64,000 nucleotides of DNA, taken from NCBI GenBank assembly GCA_963933055.1, contig CAWVSY010000006.1, forward strand, positions 1 to 64,000, given 5' to 3'. This DNA is from Oleispira sp963933055 (lineage in GTDB: Bacteria > Pseudomonadota > Gammaproteobacteria > Pseudomonadales > Oceanobacteraceae). The notes beneath the pieces were generated by a model. It did no database searches and was not told the DNA's origin. It worked only from the letters and a program-made list of their open reading frames with translations. This document shows, one piece after another, positions 33,385 to 40,745 of this stretch. Position numbers and translations under genes: made by a program. The number at the start of each line of letters is the position of its first letter. Within the stretch, counting starts at the first letter, position 1.

Positions 33385-34697
33385 AATTTTTTATTCTCGC
33401 AATATTCTTTATTCTCACAATCAAGAGCTTTCTCAAATCGAAATAAGGTCACGGGTAAGTTAGGTCGATACACTAACTGCCCAGCAAGCTCTTCACCACG
33501 ACTAATGGCAACTTGTGATGTTTCTATCAGCGCACTGCCAACCATTAATAATTCATCACGAAAGCTTAATAGCTGCTGCTTGGTTGTTTCCATAACGGCA
33601 CTCACTACCAGCACTCCGTTCGCGGGTAATTGCATCCAGCAAAATGCTAATAATTCTGACATCTCGCCATCGCTACCACCAATAAAAACTTTATTGGCTT
33701 GGGGTAACGTATCTAATATTGCAGGGGCTCGACCTTGTATAGGTATTAAATTATCCACAACCCCAAAGCGCTGTCGGTTTTGCTGCAAACACCCAAACCG
33801 CTGATCGTTATGTTCTATCGCGTGAACCTGACCTTGTTTATTCCAGTAAGCCCACTCGACTGCGATACCACCACAGCCTGCGCCTACATCCCAAGCCACA
33901 TCTCCACGACTTGGCTGCAATAACGATAATACCGTTAGACGAACTTCACGCTTGGTAATTAAACCTTTGCCCGCTTCTTTGCCCGTGATAAATAAGTCAT
34001 CGTTAAAACCAGGAAATTGAGGCATGAGTTGGCTAATGCCTGTTTTAATAATCGTTACTTGCAGCGGCGAAAAGCTGACTGCATTCGTTTCAATTAATTC
34101 TTCAAGCGTAAAACTGCGCACTCGTTCTGTTTCATAACCTAAATCTTCGCATACTGTAATGTTAGCTGCGTGATAACCCAGTTCAAAACATTCTTGCGCT
34201 AAGCGCTGTGGATGGCTGTATTGATCGGTAAGAATAACTAAGGTTTGATTATGTCGGATTAAACTTCTTAGCGTTTCAACGGGGCGGCCATGTAAGCTGA
34301 TCGCATCACAATCTTGCAGCGATAAACCCAGCTTATGACACGCAGCTTGAATGCTCGAAATCCCCGGATAAAAATACAGCTCGGAAGTATCACACTGTTT
34401 AGAAAGCCAACGGCCAATGCCAAAATACAGCGGGTCACCTGAGGCAAGAATACAAATTTCTTTGTCTGCTGAATCAGATAATAAATGCTTAAGCTCACTC
34501 AGTTTGGGTAATTCAATGAGCTTTGCATTGCATACTGGCTGCGCGACAATGTTTGAATCACTCTGTAGGTAAATTGAAACTGTTACCAACTGGCGAGAAC
34601 TGCCAATAATTATCTGCGCGTTATCGAGCGCCTGCACAGCATTAGCCGTTAAAACCGCCTGCTCTGCCGCCCCTAGACCAATGACATGAATCGCCAT
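33381..34697 (-). CDS. cobL: Bifunctional precorrin-6Y C5,15-methyltransferase (CbiE-CbiT fusion)
   Basis: CobL methylates C5 and C15 and decarboxylates the C12 acetate. The 438-residue protein fuses a CbiE-type tetrapyrrole methylase (about 1-210: I-H-V-I-G-L-G start, L-A-S-G-D-P-L-Y-F-G-I) to a CbiT-type class I methyltransferase (about 235-420: A-W-D-V-G-A-G-C-G-G-I-A and F-I-G-G-S-D-G-E). Fused forms occur in both B12 routes. It starts 2 bp after cobH and overlaps cobI by 4 bp. Confidence 0.95.
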   Translation of the reverse strand: MAIHVIGLGAAEQAVLTANAVQALDNAQIIIGSSRQLVTVSIYLQSDSNIVAQPVCNAKLIELPKLSELKHLLSDSADKEICILASGDPLYFGIGRWLSKQCDTSELYFYPGISSIQAACHKLGLSLQDCDAISLHGRPVETLRSLIRHNQTLVILTDQYSHPQRLAQECFELGYHAANITVCEDLGYETERVRSFTLEELIETNAVSFSPLQVTIIKTGISQLMPQFPGFNDDLFITGKEAGKGLITKREVRLTVLSLLQPSRGDVAWDVGAGCGGIAVEWAYWNKQGQVHAIEHNDQRFGCLQQNRQRFGVVDNLIPIQGRAPAILDTLPQANKVFIGGSDGEMSELLAFCWMQLPANGVLVVSAVMETTKQQLLSFRDELLMVGSALIETSQVAISRGEELAGQLVYRPNLPVTLFRFEKALDCENKEYCENKKL

Positions 34698-34699
34698 AA

Positions 34700-35368
34700 T
34701 TAATAAATCTCGCCGATATTACAACGTAATAATGCATTGCAGGTTGCCGAAGAAACCGCACTTCCGCCTTGATTACCTAATAAGGTAATGCATTCAATAC
34801 CTAAGCGTTCGTGAACATCCCATAAAGCTTGCTTTGATTCTGCAGCACCAATAAAACCTACTGGCATTCCAATAATCAGGGCCGGCTTGTTGGTATTGTT
34901 TTCACCGCCTTTTTCTTCATTTTCTTGTTCGATCATTTCTAATAAACGAAAGAGTGCCGTTGGCGCATTGCCGATAACAACAATACTGCCCGCCAGATGA
35001 TCACCCCAGAATTTTAACGCGGCCATAGAGCGTGTCTCACCACTGGCTTTTGCAAGCTCTACCGTACGCGGGTCATTAAGAAAACATAAAGGTGGCTGCT
35101 CAATCATGCGCTTAGTAATGCCCTGCTTCACCATTTCCACATCGCATAAAATCGCATTGCCCGTCGCTAGCGCTTTTTGTCCGCTTTCACACGCGTTCGT
35201 ACTGAACTTCACTTTTTCTGCAATATCAGGCATACCTACACTGTGTACTATGCGCATCACAACTTGCTGCTGACTTTGGCTTAGACCCTCTAAGTTGGTA
35301 AGCTGGCGGATCATTTTGAAGCTATTGTGTTCTATTGTTTTAGGGTCAATTACATAATTAAATGGCAC
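34700..35368 (-). CDS. cobH: Precorrin-8X methylmutase
   Basis: CobH/CbiC moves a methyl group from C11 to C12 to yield (cobalt-)hydrogenobyrinate. The 222-residue protein shows the catalytic His in M-R-I-V-H-S-V-G-M-P-D near residue 47. It has C-D-V-E-M-V-K-Q-G-I-T near 80, A-P-T-A-L-F-R-L near 145 and G-M-P-V-G-F-I-G-A-A-E-S-K near 183. It follows cobK after 75 bp and is 2 bp from cobL. Confidence 0.96.
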   Translation of the reverse strand: MPFNYVIDPKTIEHNSFKMIRQLTNLEGLSQSQQQVVMRIVHSVGMPDIAEKVKFSTNACESGQKALATGNAILCDVEMVKQGITKRMIEQPPLCFLNDPRTVELAKASGETRSMAALKFWGDHLAGSIVVIGNAPTALFRLLEMIEQENEEKGGENNTNKPALIIGMPVGFIGAAESKQALWDVHERLGIECITLLGNQGGSAVSSATCNALLRCNIGEIY

Positions 35369-35443
35369 AGCGTTTCTCTTTTATAAAAATTAGCAGCAAA
35401 CAACGCAGAATGGTGTAAATGCTCGACCTTTATATAGTAATTA

Positions 35444-36283
35444 TCAATTAAAATCATTGGATAATAATTCATATAAGAAATCGAAAATTTCATCAGCAGA
35501 TGCAAAGGATCTGTTTATATCTGAGTTGATACTGGTTGTATGCAGGCTGATGCTCGAGGTCACTGACGTTTCGGAATGCATTTTTGGTCGTTGCAACATA
35601 ATCACTGGAATACCAAGCTCTCGGGCCACATCAAGTTTCGCCTGAGTGGCTTTGCCGCCACTATTCTTTGTGACCAATAAATCTATTTCGAATTGTTCAA
35701 ATAATGCTTTTTCATCCATAAATGAATACGGCCCGATGGCCTGTAACCACTGAGAATGAGCTGGCCGCTCCGTTTCTTTTGCACTACGAATAATGTATCG
35801 AGCAGGACCAAAGTTTTCATTTAATTCAGCAATGGCGGTAAGTTCTTGCGCAAGCATTCGATCAATCTGGCCATTGGTATAAAAAATATTTTTCTTACCC
35901 TGATTAATGGCTAGCGCTAGCTGATTTAATAATTGAGTTTCATTTTCTACGAATAGCCAACGATCTTCATTGGTTGCTTGCCACTCTTCTCGTAGGAAAC
36001 GATAATAAGGAATGTTTATTTCTGCTGCGGAAGCAATTGCTTGTTCGCTCATACGCTGAGCAAAAGGATGGGTGATATCTAATAGCGCATCGATATGATA
36101 TTCAGTTAGGTATTTTGTTAATCCACCCAACGGGCTAAAACCACCACTAATAATATCGCAGCTCAATTCAGGTTTTCTGACTAGGCCCGCGATGCTATAG
36201 ATTATTTCTAAATCGTTCATTGCGATTAATTGTTGAGCTATCTTTTTTGCTTCGCCTGTGCCGCCCAATATTAATAATTTCAT
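35444..36283 (-). CDS. cobK: Precorrin-6A reductase
   Basis: CobK/CbiJ reduces the corrin macrocycle using a pyridine nucleotide. The 279-residue protein opens with the Rossmann-type L-L-I-L-G-G-T-G-E-A-K. It contains D-I-T-H-P-F-A-Q-R-M near residue 68 and L-V-T-K-N-S-G-G near 213, all typical of the family. The final 50 residues include a Ser/Thr-rich insert (S-E-T-S-V-T-S-S) not usual for CobK. The start overlaps the cbiD stop by 4 bp. Confidence 0.93.
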   Translation of the reverse strand: MKLLILGGTGEAKKIAQQLIAMNDLEIIYSIAGLVRKPELSCDIISGGFSPLGGLTKYLTEYHIDALLDITHPFAQRMSEQAIASAAEINIPYYRFLREEWQATNEDRWLFVENETQLLNQLALAINQGKKNIFYTNGQIDRMLAQELTAIAELNENFGPARYIIRSAKETERPAHSQWLQAIGPYSFMDEKALFEQFEIDLLVTKNSGGKATQAKLDVARELGIPVIMLQRPKMHSETSVTSSISLHTTSINSDINRSFASADEIFDFLYELLSNDFN

Positions 36284-37413
36284 GGGCTAATCGCCTGGTC
36301 AATCGCCTTACCAACAATTGCACCTTGTCGATTAATGGCCCAAACTTCTAACTCAATATTCGCTGGCACTATTTTACGAGCCGTATTTAAAGCTTGCTGG
36401 CAAATTTCACTCGCTAAATCAATATCATCCGCTTGGCACAATTTTAAAGCTTCAATACTGGTATTTGCGACTTTAATTTTCGCGATCAGTTGTGTATTTG
36501 CACCGCATTTTTTAGCTTGCGTAGCTAAAAAATCAAGATCAATATTCGAGGCTTTACTGTGCAGATCCAGATGACCTTGAGCCAGTTTGGTCATTTTACC
36601 AAAGCCACCACAAATGCTGAGTTTATCCAGCGCAATCTGTTCACGATTATTTCTTAGATGTTTAAATACTGCGCCAACAAAATCGCCCATTTCAATTAAG
36701 GCAATGTCGGGTAATTGATAAGAATCACGAACCACCGCCTCACTGCTGCTGCCAGTAGAGGCTGCTATATGACGATAGCCATTGGTTGTTGCGACATCAA
36801 TTCCCTGATGAATAGAAGCGATATAAGCGGCGCATGAAAAAGGGCGAACAATGCCTGTTGTGCCTAGTATCGATAAACCGCCCAAAATGCCTAATCGTGG
36901 GTTCATCGTTTTAAGCGCGAGCTGTTCGCCTTTTTCTACTCCGACCGAGACTTCAAAGCCACCATCATAATTATATTGCTGAGCAATTGCTTGAAGATGT
37001 TCGGTAATCATTTTTCTTGGTACCGGATTAATGGCCGGTTCACCAACGGCCAATACCAACCCCTCGCGAGTAACGATACCGACCCCACGGCCTGCTTTTA
37101 ATATAATTTCAGCTTGCGGAATAAGCCGTAATTCAACAAAAACTTTTGCCCCGTGCGTTACATCGGGATCATCACCCGCATCTTTTATCGTACTGGCTTT
37201 AACGTAGCCTTGTGCAGATTGATAACTTTCAATCGTAAGCTCAACAATTTTCCCTTTTGGCAATGTAACGCTAACAACAGAACGTTGCTTTTTACCAAGC
37301 TGGGCATGCGCTGCCGCTATGCTGCAAGCAGTTGCGCAACAACCTGTAGTGAGCCCAGAACGTAATGCTTTGGGCTCTTCTTTTTTGGTATTATCAGCGC
37401 TCTCGGGCCACAC
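36280..37413 (-). CDS. cbiD: Cobalt-precorrin-5B C1-methyltransferase CbiD
   Basis: CbiD methylates C1 in the oxygen-independent route; it replaces CobF of the aerobic route. The 377-residue protein has the signature R-S-G-L-T-T-G-C-C-A-T-A near residue 18, G-R-G-V-G-I-V-T near 108, G-G-L-S-I-L-G-T-T-G-I-V near 178 and G-G-F-G-K-M-T-K-L-A near 270. It lies 3 bp after the Ni/Co transporter gene. Together with cbiG and cbiX it marks this as an early-cobalt cluster. Confidence 0.96.
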   Translation of the reverse strand: MWPESADNTKKEEPKALRSGLTTGCCATACSIAAAHAQLGKKQRSVVSVTLPKGKIVELTIESYQSAQGYVKASTIKDAGDDPDVTHGAKVFVELRLIPQAEIILKAGRGVGIVTREGLVLAVGEPAINPVPRKMITEHLQAIAQQYNYDGGFEVSVGVEKGEQLALKTMNPRLGILGGLSILGTTGIVRPFSCAAYIASIHQGIDVATTNGYRHIAASTGSSSEAVVRDSYQLPDIALIEMGDFVGAVFKHLRNNREQIALDKLSICGGFGKMTKLAQGHLDLHSKASNIDLDFLATQAKKCGANTQLIAKIKVANTSIEALKLCQADDIDLASEICQQALNTARKIVPANIELEVWAINRQGAIVGKAIDQAISP

Positions 37414-37416
37414 GAA

Positions 37417-38124
37417 TTAGATAGCCTGCGCTAACCAATAAAAACCAATTCCGACAGCAGCTGAAGCAATGATTTTTCGACTCCAGTTAAAAATCTTGAC
37501 CGATTTTTGTTGCAGTTTTTTCTGAACCAAGCCAAAACTCAAACCAAAAGTTACCATAGAAATTAATACACCCGCACTGAATAAAAGCAGGTAGCCTATT
37601 GCTTCTAATAGATTGGTTTGCATCATTGCTGGAATTAAAGCCAATGCCGGCGCACTACCAGCCAAGCCATGTAAGATGCCGACCATCACCGGAGTATGAG
37701 CTTCTTTAACCTGCTCAGCATTTTCTAATGGTGCCGTATCATCATGTCCATGAACGTGTAAATGAGTATGTTCAACAGTGCCATGTTCATGTTCATGAGT
37801 ATGTTTATTTAACACAATTTTTTCTTTATGAAATTGCCAAAAACACGCTAAACCTAAAGCGACTAATAAAATGCCGACACTCGATTCTGCTAGCTTCTGA
37901 ATGGATTCAGGTAGCGCAATACCAAAACCAAAAAATAATAAACCTAATAAAATTAATACACTGCCATGTCCAACAGCCCAGTTAGCACTGAATTTCAGGG
38001 TGCGTTTTAAGCTTGGTTTGCGGTTGCTTAATGCCGATACGGCCATCACATGATCAGCATCCAGCGCATGCAAAAGGCCTAATCCTAAGCCAGTTAATAG
38101 TAGGGAAAACATTTCAATTGTCAT
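37417..38124 (-). CDS. NiCoT/UreH-like nickel-cobalt transporter
   Basis: A 235-residue membrane protein with about six helices. Helix 1 carries H-A-L-D-A-D-H (19-25), the metal-selectivity motif of the NiCoT (HoxN/NixA) superfamily. A cytoplasmic loop at about 106-130 is packed with His (T-H-E-H-E-H and H-L-H-V-H-G-H). A later G-I-L-H-G-L-A-G-S-A-P-A block is common in UreH/HupE-like relatives. Its place between cobB and cbiD argues for cobalt uptake for B12 synthesis. Nickel transport cannot be excluded from sequence. Confidence 0.85.
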   Translation of the reverse strand: MTIEMFSLLLTGLGLGLLHALDADHVMAVSALSNRKPSLKRTLKFSANWAVGHGSVLILLGLLFFGFGIALPESIQKLAESSVGILLVALGLACFWQFHKEKIVLNKHTHEHEHGTVEHTHLHVHGHDDTAPLENAEQVKEAHTPVMVGILHGLAGSAPALALIPAMMQTNLLEAIGYLLLFSAGVLISMVTFGLSFGLVQKKLQQKSVKIFNWSRKIIASAAVGIGFYWLAQAI

Positions 38125-38164
38125 TGGATTTACACCTCAATTTTCTTAAATTCTGTGTTCAGTT

Positions 38165-39487
38165 TTATTCAGGATTGAATAAACGACTGATGGCTTTTGG
38201 ATTTGATGGAAAAAATAAATGCAGATAACTCGCATTCAAATTATTATGCCGATAGAGCGCTTCTCCTGGCGCAGGATGACGTTGGCGTCGTCCATAAGAT
38301 AATGCTTCTGGCATATTAAAACTGCGTGATCGATGATGCGCATGGGCTCGTATTTCACCTTCAGGGAATATCGCCGTCTGCATTCCTTGACAACCACGCT
38401 TGCCTTTCATTGCCCCTTGGCCTGCGAGTATATTCAACATCACATGAGTTTCATCGTTTAAATCAGTAAGCTCTTCTAAGCAATAAAGAAAACCACCACA
38501 CTCAGCCAATATGGGATTATTCTGCTCAGAAAATAATCGAATACTGTTTAACATTGACGTATTTTCGGCCAGCTTCTTCGCATGCAATTCTGGATAACCA
38601 CCCGGCAACCAAAGTGCATCAGCGGCTGGCATTTCTTTATCATGAAGCGGAGAGAAGAATTTAAGGGTTGCCCCAAGCTCTTTAAGAAGCAATAAGTTGG
38701 CTTGGTAAATAAAACTAAAAGCTTCATCTTTTGCGATGGCGATTATTTTATCTTGTAATAATGGCTGTTCAATTGGCAGTATCGCTGGTTTAAATTCAAC
38801 ATTAGAGAAGCGCTCTAATATGTTTTCTAACCCTGCATCCACCAGCCAATCGGCCCCCGCATTAAAGCGTTGCTCTAATTCGGCGCGCACTTCACTGGCT
38901 TGCACAAGCCCTAAGTGGCGCTCCGGCAAAGCAACACTTTCTGAACGCGCAAGAGTTGCCAAAAGAGGTAAACTGTCAGGCAGCGCATCTTCAATAAGTT
39001 GGCGATGTCGCTCTGTGCTACAGCTATTAGCGATTAAACCGGCAACTTGAATATCATCACGATAATTCGCTAGCCCCATCGCAATTGCAGCCGCCGTTTG
39101 CGCCATACCTTTAACATCCATGACAATAGCCATGGGTATATTAAACGTCGCGGCTAGGTCAGCGCTTGACGGCTCGCCATCAAACATCCCCATCGCGCCT
39201 TCTACAATAATCAGGTCGGCTTCTTGTGCTGCTTGATAAAATTGATAACGGCAGTAGTTTTCACCCGCCATCCACAAGTCTAATTGCTCGACATGCTCCC
39301 CTGAAGCTTGCGCTAAAATTTGAGGATCTAAAAAATCAGGACCGGTTTTAAATACCCTTACAATCTTTCCTTGTCGCTTTAGCATTCGCGCTAACGCAGC
39401 GGTTATGGTTGTTTTTCCTTGGCCAGAAGCAGGGGCCGTTATGAACAAGGCAGGACAAAACACAGCTTCCTGGTTATTAGGCTTCAT
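38165..39487 (-). CDS. cobB: Cobyrinate a,c-diamide synthase (CobB/CbiA)
   Basis: This enzyme amidates the a and c side chains of cobyrinate using glutamine and ATP. The 440-residue protein has an N-terminal P-loop A-S-G-Q-G-K-T-T-I-T (20-29), the V-E-G-A-M-G-M-F-D-G block near residue 95 and a C-terminal class I glutaminase domain with nucleophile Cys330 in L-A-E-C-G-G-F. The start shares one base with the cobO stop. The name cbiA would fit the anaerobic set equally well. Confidence 0.95.
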   Translation of the reverse strand: MKPNNQEAVFCPALFITAPASGQGKTTITAALARMLKRQGKIVRVFKTGPDFLDPQILAQASGEHVEQLDLWMAGENYCRYQFYQAAQEADLIIVEGAMGMFDGEPSSADLAATFNIPMAIVMDVKGMAQTAAAIAMGLANYRDDIQVAGLIANSCSTERHRQLIEDALPDSLPLLATLARSESVALPERHLGLVQASEVRAELEQRFNAGADWLVDAGLENILERFSNVEFKPAILPIEQPLLQDKIIAIAKDEAFSFIYQANLLLLKELGATLKFFSPLHDKEMPAADALWLPGGYPELHAKKLAENTSMLNSIRLFSEQNNPILAECGGFLYCLEELTDLNDETHVMLNILAGQGAMKGKRGCQGMQTAIFPEGEIRAHAHHRSRSFNMPEALSYGRRQRHPAPGEALYRHNNLNASYLHLFFPSNPKAISRLFNPE

Positions 39488-40098
39488 TAAAATTCAATCC
39501 CTTGCTGAGCTTTAACACCTTGACGAAAAGCATGCTTATCATCTTGAACGGTTGAAATAGTATCGGCTATTTCTTGTAATGGCAGCGCCATTGTACGGCC
39601 AGTAATCATTACATTTTGCATTTTCGGCCGAGATTGCAAAGCTTTGACGACAGGTTCAACATCCAAATATTCATATTTGAACATATAGCTCATTTCATCA
39701 AACAGTAAAAAATCATAGGTTTCGTCTTGCAGCAGTGTTTCAGCTAATGCCCAAGCCTTCTGCGCAGCAGCGATATCTTGAGACTTATCTTGAGTTTCCC
39801 AAGTAAATCCATGCCCCATAACATGCCAGTCGACCAGCGGGTGGTCTTTAAAGAACTTCTGCTCACCGGTTTCGTTACGGCCCTTAATGAACTGAATAAC
39901 CGCACATTTTTTGCCATAACCTAACGAGCGCGCCATGGTTCCTAGAGCCGAGCTGCTTTTGCCCTTACCGTTCCCTTTTAATAAAATCAGAATCCCACGC
40001 TCTTCTTGTGCTTCCGCAATACGAGCATCCACTAAGGCTTTCTTTTTTGCCATTCGCTGTTGATATTTTTCTTCATTTCCATCGGTTGGCGTATTCAT
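39487..40098 (-). CDS. cobO: Cob(I)yrinic acid a,c-diamide adenosyltransferase CobO (BtuR family)
   Basis: CobO transfers the adenosyl group of ATP to cobalt, forming the Co-C bond. The product is about 203 residues with the P-loop K-G-N-G-K-G-K-S-S-S-A, the A-V-I-Q-F-I-K-G-R segment and L-F-D-E-M-S-Y. The ATG at 40098 matches the usual BtuR N-terminus and has a GGA ribosome element nearby; an in-frame ATG at 40107 adds three residues and has none. It is the first gene of the cob operon. Its start lies 36 bases downstream of a strong terminator hairpin. Confidence 0.94.
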   Translation of the reverse strand: MNTPTDGNEEKYQQRMAKKKALVDARIAEAQEERGILILLKGNGKGKSSSALGTMARSLGYGKKCAVIQFIKGRNETGEQKFFKDHPLVDWHVMGHGFTWETQDKSQDIAAAQKAWALAETLLQDETYDFLLFDEMSYMFKYEYLDVEPVVKALQSRPKMQNVMITGRTMALPLQEIADTISTVQDDKHAFRQGVKAQQGIEF

Positions 40099-40116
40099 GA
40101 GCCGCATCCATCAACT

Positions 40117-40133
40117 TGCGCTAACTTAGCGCA
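40117..40133 (-). promoter_or_regulatory. Small palindromic hairpin in the cobO leader
   Basis: Perfect 8-bp arms TGCGCTAA / TTAGCGCA around a single C lie 19 bases upstream of the cobO start and directly follow the terminator. It could block the region near the ribosome site or bind a regulator. Confidence 0.4.
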
Positions 40134-40134
40134 T

Positions 40135-40169
40135 AAAAAAACCCATATATTAACAGAAATATATGGGTT
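40135..40169 (-). terminator. Intrinsic terminator or attenuator before cobO
   Basis: On the minus strand an 11-bp perfect stem (arms 40159-40169 and 40140-40150, loop 8 nt) is followed by a run of T. It could simply end the upstream signalling operon, whose last stop codon is at 40302. But only 36 bp remain before cobO, too few for a separate promoter, so cobO transcripts probably pass through it. No standard cobalamin riboswitch B12 box was found. Confidence 0.75.
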
Positions 40170-40301
40170 CAGTATGAGCAAGCCTGCCAGTTTTTGATAA
40201 AAAACGTAACGAATGCATATGCCCAAATTGGCATATTAAAATTATCAGAGGCTGGCCATTAGAATCAGTACGGTAAACATACTGGCAAGTCGCTGTTTTT
40301 A

Positions 40302-40730
40302 CTATTTAGCAGGTAGCTCAACTAAGCGCCAATAATGGTCAAGTAACTTAACCAAATCTTCAAAGCCATCGTCCAATTTTTCTTTTACGATATAGCCAGC
40401 AATATGCTGTTTATAAGCCGCTAATTTATCTTCATCGTCTTTACTGGTGGTTAATACAAAGACAACACTGGTCTCTAAAGAGGGGTCATTACGCAGCGTA
40501 TTCAGTAATTCTAACCCCCCCATTCGCGGCATATTTAAATCTAATAAAATCAAATAAGGATGTTCAATTTCTTGGTTTTTTAATATCTCTAGAGCTTCTA
40601 TACCATCTTTTGCCCTTACGATAGGGTTGGCAATTTTCAGTCTAGAAAATGCACGTATAACACTTAAGGCATCAATATCGTCGTCTTCGACTAAAAGAAT
40701 AGCAGCAGGCTTATAATTTAATTCATCCAT
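40302..40730 (-). CDS. Single-domain response regulator
   Basis: A 142-residue CheY-like receiver with no output domain, of the Rcp1/phytochrome-partner type. The acidic cluster E-D-D-D sits near residue 16, phospho-acceptor Asp64 in L-L-D-L-N-M-P, Thr94/Thr95 in V-L-T-T-S, and the switch Lys in Y-I-V-K. It follows the CHASE-PAS kinase by 15 bp and is its likely phosphorylation partner. It probably passes a signal to another protein, perhaps the adjacent REC-GGDEF-EAL enzyme. Confidence 0.93.
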   Translation of the reverse strand: MDELNYKPAAILLVEDDDIDALSVIRAFSRLKIANPIVRAKDGIEALEILKNQEIEHPYLILLDLNMPRMGGLELLNTLRNDPSLETSVVFVLTTSKDDEDKLAAYKQHIAGYIVKEKLDDGFEDLVKLLDHYWRLVELPAK

Positions 40731-40745
40731 GTTTCACTCCATCAT

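Noticed and set aside
40108..40301. Classical cobalamin riboswitch upstream of cobO
   Set aside because: I looked for the B12 box (AGYCMGGAGACCTGCC-like) on the minus strand and did not find it; only terminator and unrelated hairpins are present.
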